The notes under the pieces are model-generated. The model was not told where the DNA came from, searched no databases, and worked only from the letters and a program-made list of their open reading frames with translations. A DNA stretch of 64,000 bases from Toxonevra muliebris (taxonomy: Eukaryota > Arthropoda > Insecta > Diptera > Pallopteridae). The stretch covers positions 55,874,079 through 55,938,078 of the forward strand of contig OY829327.1 of NCBI GenBank assembly GCA_963691655.1. Direction: 5' to 3'. This document shows positions 25,086 to 37,397 of the stretch, piece by piece (position 1 is the first letter of the stretch; the number at the start of each line of letters is the position of its first letter). The position numbers and the translations under genes were made by a program.

Positions 25086-25879
25086 ACTCTCTCTCTCTTT
25101 TTCTGAATCGATAAAATGACTTCTTCTGCTTGGTACCACAGGTTTACATCAGTGTCGGGCAAATCAATATCTTGCTTTTTCTTATGGGAAGTGTAATTAG
25201 AAATAATTTTGTAAGACTTACATAATTTTCGTTGATGAAATCGCTCTCACATATGAGCCATATACCCCAGTAGAAAATGCAAGGAGTAAAAAGCAATGTC
25301 AAAAGTACTTCTCTGGGATGTAGAAGCCCTTACTATCTCGATAATTTTTTAATTATTTTTTATATGAAATGGTCTTTTTGTCAGGGGTAGTCATTGCATT
25401 CTCGTTTTCCGCAGAACAACTTATCAGTTATTATCAGAATATTCCGGTACAACTTCCCAATAATAACTTCCCTTCTCATAGAAGCAGTTATTTCTTCCTC
25501 TCGCTAATTAAAGACAAGGACTTCAGACACACTTCTCTTTAAGACATTTTCTCTTAAATCAAAAATGTCAATTATTTTTTATTAGCAAAAATACAAAATT
25601 TATTATTTAAAATAATGTCAGCAAAATATCAAAAGTCATAGAACTATCAGACAAGCCGATAGTTCCCTTGTAAAGTAAAATGAGAACAAAAAACTATACG
25701 TTCAAATCAAAGATTATTCGCACCAATTTAAAATTTAAAATCCAAAATATGTATATAATAAAATATTCCCCATCTTAAGTCAAGCTCGTCTTTTTAGCAC
25801 AGAAATAAATCACGTTCCTGCGTGCTCAGGTATCAGTTTCACTAATCTTCGAATGACCGTGGGTAGATGATTAATCAGT

Positions 25880-26290
25880 AGGTAGACAAGAAGATTCTCC
25901 TTTCACAACTTCAGGATCGTCTAGTGCACACATAGTTATGTGAGTTAGATTGGGTGGTTGTTCATCAAAGCATACGTCAGCCTATTGGGATACCACTTGG
26001 GGTCCATGGTCGCCGTTTGAGCTTTAAGCTTGCAATTATACCCGGGCAATCTTAATATTGTGAAAGTGACAGTGATTTTTTATTTCTCTGTATATTGCTA
26101 TGACCTGGAACCCAGGCGAGGTGTACATGGAATTAAGCGACTACCTCATTCAGTAAATACCGACTATCGAAAACAACCTGGAAGATTATAATACATTCGG
26201 CAGGTTGGTTATCACTTAAAATAGATACATCACCCTGTATAGCCAATACCTCGGCATGAACTATAGTGAAATAGACGACAATATTAGTGA
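25880..26290 (-). pseudogene. RNase H relic of a non-LTR retrotransposon
   Basis: On the minus strand the sequence reads EVLAIQGDVSILSDNQPAEC, then LNEVVA, a stop, and FHVHLAWVPGHSNIQRN. These are the acidic-residue block (AExxAI), the SDNQAA block and the WVPGH block of a retrotransposon RNase H, in the right order. Only about 400 bp is recognisable and it has stops. It is a different copy from those at 6.3, 17.9 and 61.1 kb. Nothing of the reverse transcriptase is visible beside it. Confidence 0.72.
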
Positions 26291-29270
26291 GCGATTTCAG
26301 CTCAAAACTCAAATTGCAATTTCATAATTATATTTCAAAATATTTTTGCAAATAGCTAATTTTATAATAGAAAATGAAAATTGAGTTCCAATTTTTTACA
26401 ATCAACATTTGAGCTAAAAAAATTTAAACAATTTATTTAAATTGTAACAATGAGATGCTAATTTGTACTCATCACACCACATCACATCACAACTGCTCAT
26501 CAACATCATCATCTAGCCATCCGCCATCGGATGCGTCGCAAAATGACAACGATGCAACTATTTAGTTACTGGAATCATGTACAAACTTGTGCACATACAT
26601 AGGTACATAGAAAAACATACAAACATAAGTACCTATGAAAAGTATCTAGTAGATAACTATTCTACATGTTTTGTATTATATTTATGTATAAACTAGTGTG
26701 TATAGGTATATGTAAATAACAATAACAATATACAACGAATTAATAGGAGGGAGTGAGTGAGGGAGCAAGTACCTTCTTTTTTTGCTTTACTAACTAGAGA
26801 TAAAGAATTTATGCCGCATTCGCGCACTCGGGGTATCTAACTATGTATTTGTTTAAGATAGTAAGTAATATAGGAAAACCAAACAAATGTACTTAAATTG
26901 ATAATAATTTATATTCACCTTTTTCTATTTCTAGTTTTTGTTTTTGTGTACAGTGTATGTATATATGGTTAGGTGTATGTACTCTCTATTTATTATATAG
27001 TTTTTGAGTATACATACATAAATATGTAGTTCAAATTGTTGATGTTGTTGTTGTTGTTGTAGCTGCAAGTAGCATTTGTTTTTAGTTGTATTAAATAATT
27101 TTTATTTGTATTTTTTTACTTTAAAGTTCTGCTAAATTTTCACTAAAGAAAAAAAATCATATAAATTTTGTTGCGTCTTGCTGCTGCCGTTGCTGATGTT
27201 GTTGTTGATGATGATGTTGTTTATGTAGTTATTGCTGTAGATTTGTTGTTTCCGTTTACAATTCGTTGACGTGTGTGTATGTGAATTCTTCACTTGTAGT
27301 GGATCGTTATTGCAATTTACAATTTCGCTTCACTTTTTTTTATTTATCAATGTTTTTTAAATTTCAAAATGTTTTATTTTTTTTTATTTATTTTATTAAT
27401 CCTTTTTTCGAATGAAATTATTCTTCAGATGAAATGGTGTTTGACGATGATGACGAATATTGCTGCAGCTAGCTGTTGTTATGATTTTTTAACATTTGCA
27501 CTTTTCTTTTGTATTTGAACTTTTCCTGCATAAAGTTTATTCCGTTTTAAAAATTTTTTTATTCAATTAAACCTGAAAATGAAAGATTTCATAATTTTTT
27601 GGGATACTTTTGCTTATTTACAATTTTTCCTCATGCTTCTAATGTTTCTATGCACTTCCGTTTCCGCCAATTTTGTGTTTCTATATTGCTGCAATGTAAT
27701 TATTTTTTTCAGATTTAATTCTTCAATCAAACAATAAAATTTCACACCCGTAGACTAGCAAAAATCAAAAAATCACGAAAAATATTTAAGAATTTCTCAG
27801 TGACAATTTTCCACCTCAACGTCTTCTTCGCGTCTGACTAGTTCGTTCTTTCTTTTTTTCGATTTTCGTTTTTCTTTTGTCGTTTCGTTTTTCATTTTTT
27901 CTTCATGAAATTGATTTTTCTCTTCGTTTTCTCTTTCTCTACATTTGCCACATTCACACACATTTTCGTCCGCAATTTCCACATTTCATTTTCATTCGTT
28001 TCAAGTTTTTTCGATTCTTTCTTTACACGTTCTCTCGTATACCCACATGTTGTGTATGTGTGCCTAACCCTGCGTGTTGTATATGTGTGTATGTGTGTAC
28101 GTGTATGTTTAGGAAACAGATTTGAATGATGTTGTTGTTGCTGCTGCTGCCGTTTTGAACGAGCTTATTAGGGCACTAGGTTCCTAGGATGTTTCGTTGT
28201 GTTTCGTTTCGTTCATTTCTTGAATTAAAACACGAGCGCACACAACAACAACAAAAAATACAAAGAAAAAAGAAACACATACATTAACATGTATATTTCA
28301 TATGCCCCTTTCGCTCTGTAATAAACTATTGGAGAGAACAAAAAAACGTGTCCGAGTGTGAGAGTTGACATCGTGCTCTTAAAAGGAGAGAACTTTGTGA
28401 AATCCTCACAACAGGAAGCGGAAACAGCAGCGAGTGATTTTTGCATGTAATATGAATGCGTAATGGAATGCCAAAACTTACAGATTTCATAATTGTTTCT
28501 AATTAAAAAGCTTTCTCACGAAAAACTAAGAGAATAATTTCAAAGGTAATAGCGACATACTTTGCAAAATTAAACGAAAAAACTATGTAGATTTATGAAA
28601 GAGAATGAACATATGTATGATGAATTATAAACACATTTTCTCAAAATTACATGTGAATAAATATTGATTTTACAGACAGTTTTGCAATGCAACGTGCTGC
28701 TGATTGAAACATGTTGAATGAAGGGTAGAGAGCGTACTTCTCAAAAGCATGGATTAGATAGTATGGAATTGTATATTGTTGAATGTTCAAAACTGTGAAT
28801 ATAAATCCATAATCAAACCTCAATGTAATATTTTATAAAAAGAAAAATTATTGGATGAAAATACTAATATATATCTGTATATCTGAAATTACATTTGTCG
28901 AACCAAAAGGTGTTAAGGTGTATATTGCCAAACCAGGGAAAAAAGTTTTGCCGTTTAACCAGGAGATGAAGGATTGATTTTACCTGTAAATATAGCGTTG
29001 GTTCAACTAGTGGTGATGCAGTACACAGGCAAGTTTGCCAATAGCTTTAGAAGGTCGTAAACGATTGCAAGAAAAATTTAATAATGTCCCGATATCACAC
29101 ATATTTTGCCTTTTATGGGATCCAAGACACTAGGATGTGCAAGCCGCCGAAAGCGATAATAAATTGGACAACCCTTGCGGCAATCTCTTTGATAAATCAG
29201 TGACTTTTTGAATATCCCTCATAGTATCTGCTAATAGATTACTGTCAAATTTTGAACACGCTGCGTCACT
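26291..29270. other. Non-coding, microsatellite-rich DNA
   Basis: CATCA runs near 26460-26520, GTTGTT runs near 27040-27070 and 27190-27240, and CT/TTTC-rich sequence at 27840-28030 give several false frames. No gene motif found. Confidence 0.5.
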
Positions 29271-29279
29271 TAGTTTGTA

Positions 29280-29905
29280 TTTGATAGCTATTGAAAGCAG
29301 ACAACTTTGTGAATTTCGACAAAAATGGGAAAAGTGAATTCCGTGTGCACTTCACCGAACTTAAGGAAAGAGACTTTACTGAATTTCGTTGTGGTCGTAT
29401 CAGCACAAGTGACGCCGATTGTTCTGGTAGCCCAAAAGAGATAGTCACGTCAGAAATCGCCGATAAAATCCATGTAAATGATGTGAGATGATCGGAGAAT
29501 GAGAATGCGTGAGGTAGCTGAGGCTGTAGGCATCTCAACTGAATATTTGAACTTGAAAAAGCTATCCGTGCGATAAGTGCCTCAATTGATCACACTTTAC
29601 CATAAGCACATTCATGTGACCACTTCAAATGAGTGTTAGGCAATGCAACACAACACACCAGAGATCAAGAAACAGTCAAAGCAGTGGACTTCTCCATGTG
29701 AACGTGCACCAAAGAAAGCCAAGGTGGATTTGTCGGCCAAATAGGTCATGGTGATAGTTTTTTGGGATGCACGCGGTGACATTCACATCGATTAGATTGA
29801 AAAGGGTAAAACAATTACCGGCGAATATTATTCGCAGCTATTGAACATATTCGACATTGATTTGAAGCGAATATTAGTTCTCAAACTGTCCTCGTATCTG
29901 CAATT
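29280..29905 (+). pseudogene. mariner-family transposase relic, 3'-truncated
   Basis: Recognisable pieces are EIADKIH (about 29455), EVAEAVGIS (about 29510, frame-shifted), NTQHTRDQ, APKKAKVDL, VFWDARGDIHID and EKGKTITGEYYSQLL (to about 29845). VFWDA with the following HID holds the first catalytic aspartate of mariner DD34D transposases. The second and third aspartates lie beyond the truncation. Several stops and frameshifts are present, so it is inactive. Intact mariner ends were not found. A MITE begins about 110 bp downstream. Confidence 0.82.
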
Positions 29906-30013
29906 TCCAAAACATAGGTTGATTGATTAAGAGTACGTTAGGTTTGAGTCTCCCAGTTCAACTGGCCTTGCTCGAAAGTTAAAAAGATTCGGCTAAATTG
30001 AAGTTTTCTGTCT

Positions 30014-30465
30014 GTGCGGACACACTAGAGTGCATTTCGTTGAAATTCTGCATTTCAAAAATAGGGATTTCAAATTAGTTTTTTGACAGATTATAAGTTT
30101 GGAGAAGAAGAAGAATTTTCGTGTGTGTTTTGTGCAAATAAAAATAATTTTAATTGGATTTAGACACTAAGAATTTATATAACAATTATGGATAATTGGG
30201 GGAATGGCAATGAGTTACTCTCCGACTCCATTATTTTATTTTTTCGCTTAATAAATATTATAAGAGCAGCTGTTATGGAAACAAATTCCAAAATGTCTAA
30301 CAAAATGTAATAGATCTTAAAATTTTCACGTTTTTTGCATTTCAATGAAATGAGTCTGAAATGTAGAATTTCATTTGACACTTTTTTTATGGCGAAATTC
30401 TGCATTTCAGACGCATTTCAACGAAATGTTAAATTTGCCTAAAATGCACTCTCGTGTGCCCGCAC
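30014..30465. mobile_element. MITE with GTGCGGRCACAC ends
   Basis: The left end GTGCGGACACACTAGAGTGC (30014) is matched at the right end, which in reverse complement reads GTGCGGGCACACGAGAGTGC (to 30465). ATTCTGCATTTCA and GAAATG motifs recur in both orientations inside, so much of the 452 bp can fold on itself. No coding frame. No clear target duplication was found, so I do not assign a superfamily. Confidence 0.8.
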
Positions 30466-33402
30466 TATAACTAACCAAGTATTCACTTCCGAACGATTGC
30501 GTTTTCGAATCGAAATCCAATTCAAATTGTGCTAGGCCTAAGTGAAACTTTATGGTTCTTTACTTAGCAAGCAAACATATCGAAAGTTGAGTAACTTTCA
30601 TGAATTCCTCAAAGCTGACCAAATGCAATAAATTGTTTTCATATATTTTCAAAATAACAAAATTCAAATAAATATATGTACATATGTATGCATCCCTCCA
30701 TAATATCTAAGCTTCATATGTAATATGTCCAAAGTATTTTGCTTATGAAAAAATTAACAACCGCTGAGATCAGAACGAAAAAAAACTGAGAACAAAAAAA
30801 TTAACTCGAACAATTTTTTAATAAAAAGTTCAAAGAGAGTAAAGCAAAGAGCGGCAGCTATACCGAGTGTGTGTGCCTGTGTGTGTGAGAGAGAGAGAGA
30901 AAGAGAAGAAGAAGAATAGCTGAGCTCCACATATGCACAAACCAATATTGATTTTAGTGCTTTTTTGTTTAATAAACAATTTTCGAGATAATAAACGCAA
31001 TATTCCAAATTATTAAATTTTCTTGTTTTCTATCTACTATTCATACATTCATATATATCTATGTACTTGATTTTAAATAAATTTATGAACAACAAATATT
31101 CATGCATGTATGTATGTTTTTTTACATATGAAACATATATGTATAAATGTGCTCATGTACATATGAGTGTATGGTAGCTGCCACATGACATAATTTACAC
31201 AACAACAACAACGCAGCAGCAACAAAACACAGCAATGCAAAGCACGGGCAATGTGTGAACGAGCAAAAAATGTCAGAAATAACCACTTGAACATATCGAT
31301 TTTCTGAAGAAGTAGAAATGTAGAATATGAAAAAAAAAAAACAATATAAGAAAATTGAGCAAAAAAAGTAGAAGAAGAGTAGATAATGAACTAGTGTTAC
31401 AAATGAATAGAGAATTTTTTTTATAAATTATAAATAAATGAACAGAAATAGCAGCAGAAAGAGAAACAGTAACAATTGCTAGCCAGCACAGCACTGAGAT
31501 TCTTCAATAGATACAGACATACATATATGTAGGTACGTAAGAATTGTATCTAATCACACAAATTTTTGCTTTAACTTCAAGTGCAAATATTTTAATAAAG
31601 CGCAAAAATATTTTAATTTAATGTGATTTTTCGCTTTTTCGTTGTTTAAAAACACATTCTGTGGAAAAGAAAATGAGAGTCTCAGAAAGCTTTTTTTTTT
31701 TGCTCTCGCTGTTGATGTCGTTGTTGTTTTTGTTGTGCTGCTACTGCGACTTTTGCTGTTGTTATTGTTGCACGTGTGTGAGTGTGTGTGTTCCATTGCT
31801 GCTTTGACACACTTTTGTATGACGTATAGTTTTTCATATGCATGACATTTGACCATTGGAATGTGTTTTACTTGTCTCTCCCTCTCTTTACTCCCGAAAA
31901 ATGCACACACACACACGTATCGCTTTTATACATAGAAAAAGAGGAAACCCGAAAAACTTTTAAAGAAGCTGCTACAGAAGAAGAAGTAACAGCTTTTTCT
32001 TGATAAAAATCTCAATTCGTATCTCACCGAGATACAAAATTACAGCATATGCGAGAAAAGGAATTGTATTATAAAAATAAAATTGATATGATTGTGTGTG
32101 AAATGCACAAGACGAAAACATTATCGGTTTTATTTTTTTATTTCTGAAACTTTTGCATCGTTGTCGTATTTTGTTAATTAATTTCTGTTAATTTTTTGTT
32201 GTTTTCGTTGTTGTTAAATACTTTCAAATTGTAAAAAGAGCGTGTAAACATGTGTGTGTGTGTGTTAGTGTACGTGTGTAGATATATTAGTGTAGTTGTA
32301 TTTTTATGTAACACAACATCATATAGCATAAGATATACAACAACACTTTAGATACTTTCTGTTGTATTTGTGTACATTTGGCATTGAAACGAAAGTTCGT
32401 GTAATGGTTCTGTCCGTCCGTCCGTCCGTCCATCCCACAGTTCATACGTCGGAAATTTGTTAGAATTTGTATTTTTCACACACATACAAACACAAACACA
32501 AGCTCTCAACCACACATATGCATAAATTAAACACGCATATAGTAGCGCACTAATTTAACTTTTTTAATTAATTGAGTTTTACAAGTTTTGCTCGTTTTTC
32601 TAAATTTGTTCACATGTGTTTCTAACTTTGAGTTCATTCAATGTTTTGTTTCATTAGTTTAAATTTAGAAAAGAAGCAAATTAAATCATACCACACAACA
32701 TGCACAATGTTCTTTTGTTTTTATTGTAAAACGTTTTGTAAATCTCAATCGTTTAAGTTGAAAATATTCAACCAGCAGCCAGCAGTGATACTTCTCAAGT
32801 CACCAATTAATAAAGTCTCCTCTTATCACAAGAAAAACGAAACGAAGGAACACAATGTACGTACGTACGCTTACGAATGCGACAAACTTGAAAGTGATTC
32901 CGTTTGAGAAGCGACTCTGTGTGAAATCCCCCTAAAGTTTCTTTCTATCGAATCCAATACAAAATTCCATAGGTTGCAAACAAGTTATACTTTTGCTCTC
33001 GCACACTCTCATTTTGTTTATACATGTGTGCTTTGAGCACTCTCTCTCTTCTTCTCTGTCTCTGTTGGCTTCTTGTATCTGTGTGACTTTTGCGCATATG
33101 CAAGAGAGCATGTATGCGTGTGTATGTGCAACAACTCGTGCTTGTACCAGCATATTGTATTGTGAAATACAATAGATTTCTCACATTTTCATTTGTTAAT
33201 TTTCTTCACGAAATATTTTTGACTCTCTTAATTAAACGTCAACACTCTTGCTCTCAATTGATTAAGTATTTAGATTCGCGCTCATGCATTCATATACATC
33301 GTGGCCAGATATTCAGTAACTATTCACTTGTGTGCATTTTTATGAGATTTTTCCTTTTTTTTGTAATATTTTTCAAATCGTATAGGTAATTTTTCATGAG
33401 CC
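30466..33402. other. Non-coding, microsatellite-rich DNA
   Basis: GTGT/GAGA runs near 30870-30905, CAACAA runs near 31200, a GTCC tetranucleotide run at 32411-32430 and many TACATA-type repeats. Frames here are composed of such repeats and carry no motifs. Confidence 0.5.
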
Positions 33403-33699
33403 TACATCTCGCTACCTTAATTTGGTAAGGCTCTAACACGGATTTTTCAAATTTTACAGGAGAAGCAAAAAACATTTTGTTATTTAGAGTACTGCTTCGA
33501 GAAAATTTAAATTTTTTAAATTTAAAAGAAAAAATAGTAAGTATATATAAATATATAAGTAAATATAGTAACCTGCCCCGAAAGGTCTCTAAAATTTTTG
33601 GCACAGACGAAAGTGGGCACACTTTATCGTAATCCATCAAAAACTTCATATTGAAAAATTTTATGTTAGGGCCTTAGCAAATTAAGGCAGCGATATGTA
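33403..33699. mobile_element. MITE, long copy (same family as 9159-9383)
   Basis: The left end TACATCTCGCTACCTTAATT and the right end AAATTAAGGCAGCGATATGTA are the ends of the 9159 copy, and the interior shares GAAAGTG.GCACACTTTATC and AATCCATCAAAAACT. About 70 bp of AT-rich sequence in the middle is absent from the shorter copy. The next element begins only a few bases after its right end. Confidence 0.87.
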
Positions 33700-33704
33700 C
33701 TATA

Positions 33705-34474
33705 GGGGAGTGTCGTCAGAGTTGGAGCATATTTTGGCTTCAGTTGAATGTTGCATATCGTTGAAAAGATCAAACAAATTGCAATGTTTGCTCAACATTA
33801 AAATATAAGTGACATTTACAAAGAGCAAAAATTGTAGTCAGGCTCGGAGCACTGTGAAAATCAATAAAAAATGAAGCAATGTAACTGAAAATAACATGAA
33901 AATCAAAGAAAAAGGAAAAATTACTCTTGAAAACTGGGAAAAGAGACCTGAATTCAAAATAAAAATCCCTCTGTGTGAATTTTAAGGAAACTTGATTTTT
34001 TTATACACACTTGATACCATACGATAAAATGGCACGAAAAAAACGTTCGAATGAAAAAAATGTATTTCCAGAGTAAAATGCATCATTACAACAAAATTTT
34101 CGGTGTTCTGACCCTGATTACAAGTACTGCTCCGACCCTGACAGCACACGTCATTTAGTTTCGCACCATTTACAGCATATTCGCGTGATGCAAACATCAT
34201 ATTTCCACTTCTTCAACCTTATCGAACAATTTAAGTTAACTTACTTTAACTGGCACTGGTAAAAAGTTTGTTTAATCTTCTTTTAGAACGCGGTCACTTT
34301 CCTTCTTTTAACACATATATACACTTTACGCTCTGAACTCGAAATGGAATGAAAATTTTGATTTCGTCATAGCAAACAATACTGTATATTAACTTAACGG
34401 ACGCTAGTGAGATATAACGGAGAAAACGATACTGTTCCGACCCTGAAAGAGCGCCGACCATGACGACACTCCCC
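33705..34474. mobile_element. Non-autonomous element with GGGGAGTGTCGTCA ends and TA duplication
   Basis: The 14 bp end GGGGAGTGTCGTCA at 33705-33718 is repeated perfectly in reverse complement at 34461-34474. TA lies immediately outside both ends (33703-33704 and 34475-34476), as expected for a Tc1/mariner-type target. Inside, versions of CTCCGACCCTGA recur in both orientations. The 770 bp has no transposase frame, so it would depend on a partner elsewhere. Confidence 0.85.
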
Positions 34475-34574
34475 TACCATTGAATGAAACGATAAGATTT
34501 TTGACATCCATCTTTAATATTATTGTGGAAAAATTATTATTCATGGTGAATATAAAGCTCACAATATCGTAATC

Positions 34575-34790
34575 AAGGTGGAGTTACCAGCAACTCATTC
34601 TTCTTCTTTTGTTATGGCGCAATTTTTTCGTGGTGAGGAACTGGAATTGTTTGTTTACTTTTTTTCGCCCGCAACAATGGCTGCAACAACAAAGATGAAT
34701 TGTCATTGCCATGTTGTACTACTGCTTTCGGAATGTCCAGCCATTATGACCGCAACAACAAAGCCCTGTTGTTGCTGCCGTGGTAAATTT
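34575..34790 (+). repeat. Repeat related to the insertion at 19675-19790
   Basis: Shares the TTACCRGCAAC and TTCTTCTT start and the CAGCCATTATGACCGCAACA block with the insertion in the 17.9-20.4 kb relic. The GCAACAAC block is duplicated inside this copy. The 120-codon frame through it resembles no known protein. Confidence 0.4.
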
Positions 34791-35839
34791 GTTGTACTGC
34801 TTTTTGATCGTAATCCGATATTAAAATTTCTTGTGCTGCCACACTGCGTTGGAAGTTTATTTTTTTTTATCTTTATTGAATCATTATTTTATAGAAAAGC
34901 AACATTCTGTAAGAATTTTATAAGTGTACTGTATGCATGACACCGTATCCAAGACTTTGCTAAGAAAAAAAAATGTCAAGCTGTGATTCTTACTTAGAAT
35001 TTTGAATAGTGTATTTTCAAAGATATCGAAAACGATCAGTAATAATGACAGTGTCTTCAAATACTGACAGTATAATGATCATGTATGGTAAATTATCCCA
35101 TCAGTACTTAGAATAATATTGATGGAATTCAGAATTTTCTGACTATTTCTGTCAGTATTTGTGGTAATGCCATTATTACTGACTGCGTTAAGTCTAGCGT
35201 TATCATTGACAAAATTGAGCAGTAAATAGTACATTTACAAACAGAAACTATTTGTTTGCGACTGTCAAAATGTTAGAAAATAATTTCATTTTGAAAAATA
35301 ATGAAACTACCATCATTAATAATGACAGTACTAGTAATGACCGTGTAAGGTCGTCTTAATAGTTTGTTAAGGATTTCACCTTTTTGGAATTTTACCCTTT
35401 GAAATTTGACAATGAAATTTTTTCGCCGTTACTCCTAACCTAATTACCAAGAATAGCTATTTTGATTTATTGGTCCTTATTACTCATAGATCACATGTAT
35501 AACCTCTAATCATTTGACGTGTATAACCTCATCTTTCTTAGTATTTATTTTTCAATCACTTTAGGCACTTAGGCTTTACACAAAAGAAATTATTTTCAAA
35601 TCACGCCAAAAGCAAGTGATGATAAGTGTCGAAAGTATCCGCAGAATACTTTGTGGCCTTACACACGGGGGAAAAGAATTTAAAATGCTTAAAAATGTTT
35701 CACTTCTTTAGTCACTAAAAGTAGTCACTTATTTTTCGGTTAAAAAAAAGAAAAACCCTTAAGATTATTGTATTTGAAATAATTAATAAAAATTTTAAAG
35801 CAATGGAATCGCGGTTCTCGAGATGTCATGAACACCGCA
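34791..35839. other. Non-coding DNA
   Basis: AATGACAGT/ACTGTCATT-like motifs recur between about 35030 and 35350 in both orientations. They suggest an old palindromic repeat that I cannot delimit. No gene. Confidence 0.4.
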
Positions 35840-36526
35840 CAGTAGAGTTCGACCGAACGTTCGGCATCGGCCAGGTTCGACCATAAATTTGGTGTTCGGC
35901 TTCGGCCAAAAATAGGCCGAATAATAGCAGAACACAAGAATATTGGCACCACATCCAGAATTTATGGTTAAAAATAATTGCATCCAAGTGTCTTTCTGCT
36001 CCTCCATCTAGTGTTGCAAATGAGCAATTGTTTAGAGCTGCAGGCCAGCTTTAAAGGTAGGATATGTCAATTGCTAGGGTATGTCAATTACTTGATATAA
36101 ATGTCGACGAATTATTATTTTTACACTATAATATACAGTTATTTAACTTTGATTAATAATAATAATATTTTTTTTCTAGTTTTTGTGTTTTGTAATATCA
36201 TATTTGTAATAATTTTGTGTTTAATGAATTATAAAATATATGAATAAGTGTTTTTTTTCTAAGCCAACGGCTCTGAATTTTTTTTATTGATTTAGACATG
36301 ATACTATTATAAAAAAAGTTAAATAACATACAAAAACATTTTATTTAAAATTAGGCCAAATTTATCATTTAAAATATAGAAATTATTGATTTATTTTTAT
36401 ACTTTTTATAATTAAATTTCTGTTCCAATGTTCGGTTCGGCCTTTGGCTTCGGCCGAATATTAAAGTATTGGCGAAAATTCGGTTAGGCTTCGGCCAAAA
36501 AATTTATGTTCGGTCGAACTCCACCG
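35840..36526 (+). mobile_element. hAT-derived element with remnant of transposase dimerisation domain
   Basis: The ends are CAGTAGAGTTCGACCGAAC on the left and, in reverse complement, CGGTGGAGTTCGACCGAAC on the right. TTCGGC/GCCGAA-rich blocks follow both. On the plus strand at about 35930-36052 the frame reads EYWHHIQNLW, then SAPPSSVANEQLFRAAG, the C-terminal hAT dimerisation motif, ending in a stop. The rest of the transposase is gone, so the 687 bp element is a deletion derivative. I could not settle a target duplication: an ACCGCAYA pair gives slightly different ends. It lies against a fragment of the 17.9-20.4 kb retrotransposon family. Confidence 0.8.
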
Positions 36527-36590
36527 CATAGTGATTTTATCCCATACAACGACGGAACAAAATTAGAGGGAGCTCTCTGATTTTGATAGA
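36527..36590 (-). repeat. Fragment of the 17.9-20.4 kb retrotransposon family
   Basis: CATAGTG.TTTTATCCCATACAACGACGGAACAAAATTAG matches 18040-18085, in the RNase H portion of the larger relic, with few changes. The match breaks off about 60 bp in. The same locus also carries the 430 bp repeat found beside the larger relic. Confidence 0.65.
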
Positions 36591-36884
36591 ATTTCATATG
36601 CTAGTAAATTTTGGGTCGCTTAACGCAAATCTGAAGTGAGTATTAATTAACCTGTCTTGATTTCGCCACAAACTAAGCTTAAATTTACAATTTTCCTCAT
36701 ATTTGGCAAGCTATAATGGTAGAATAGGCGATTTGATATTTAAGAAATTTATTTTATTATGTTGATATTGAACTTTTCAGAAAATTACATAATTTTTATT
36801 GAAATCCTCTAATGTTGGAAAAAAAGTGATAAGTTGAATTTAACTTTTGACTTTTTACACTTTTTTTAATTTTTCAGCATGATG

Positions 36885-37325
36885 CATACTTTTAGGGTTA
36901 GCAAAAATAGTTTGCTTCTAATTTTTATCGGAAAAGTCTTGTTTAGGCCTATTTTCAAATTGAATTATTTCCCTAGAGCGGAAGATAGCGGAGGGTATTT
37001 TGCATATTCAGATAAAGAAATACGCCTTCTAAAATTGAGAGAAAATTCAGGAACATAATTTCATAAATTTTATAGATTTTCTCTCCCGAAAGTTGTCAAT
37101 TTTCAGTTTTCATACTTTTCTAAATACTTAACTTTAGAAATAATGCAGAATTTTTATCGTTTTAAATCTAAACTAAAAAATATTACCAAAAATTTTCTTG
37201 ATAAATTGCAAACACAAAACTAGAACTTTTAACAGGATCTCATTAAAAACTTATTTTCCAGATGTGTTTTTACTCAATGGACTAAGAAACTGTAATTAAA
37301 CGATATAACATTTTTGTGAAAATTT
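36885..37325 (+). repeat. Dispersed ~430-bp non-coding repeat, copy B
   Basis: Matches 20410-20838 along its length: TGCATACTTTTAGGGTTA, GATAAAGAAA..GCCTTCTAAAATT, ATACTTAACTTTAGAAA and TTTCTTGATAAATTGC occur in the same order. At both loci it lies on the same side of retrotransposon family sequence. Confidence 0.85.
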
Positions 37326-37397
37326 TTTGCAGCCTCTGCAAATGCTACTTTCTACTGTCGTCCTTCTCGAGTATTTTGTTGCGCAGGAAGATTACTT

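Noticed and set aside
27797..28129. Lys/Glu-rich antisense and Phe-rich sense frames
   Set aside because: Mirror products of a CT/TTTC-rich stretch; no conserved motif.
29280..30465. The mariner relic and the MITE at 30014 as one element
   Set aside because: The MITE has its own matching ends and lies wholly outside the recognisable transposase sequence.
31554..31916. 120-codon antisense frame
   Set aside because: Built on CAA/GTT and CA repeats, with a stretch of Ser/Thr/Asn runs; no family resemblance.
20839..33402. First exon or promoter of a large developmental gene
   Set aside because: The microsatellite style fits such regions in flies, but there is no coding exon, splice pattern or conserved domain to support it.
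35840..36526. Exact 8-bp target duplication for this hAT derivative
   Set aside because: ACCGCACA and ACCGCATA near the ends match in 7 of 8 bases but require ends of unequal length; left unresolved.
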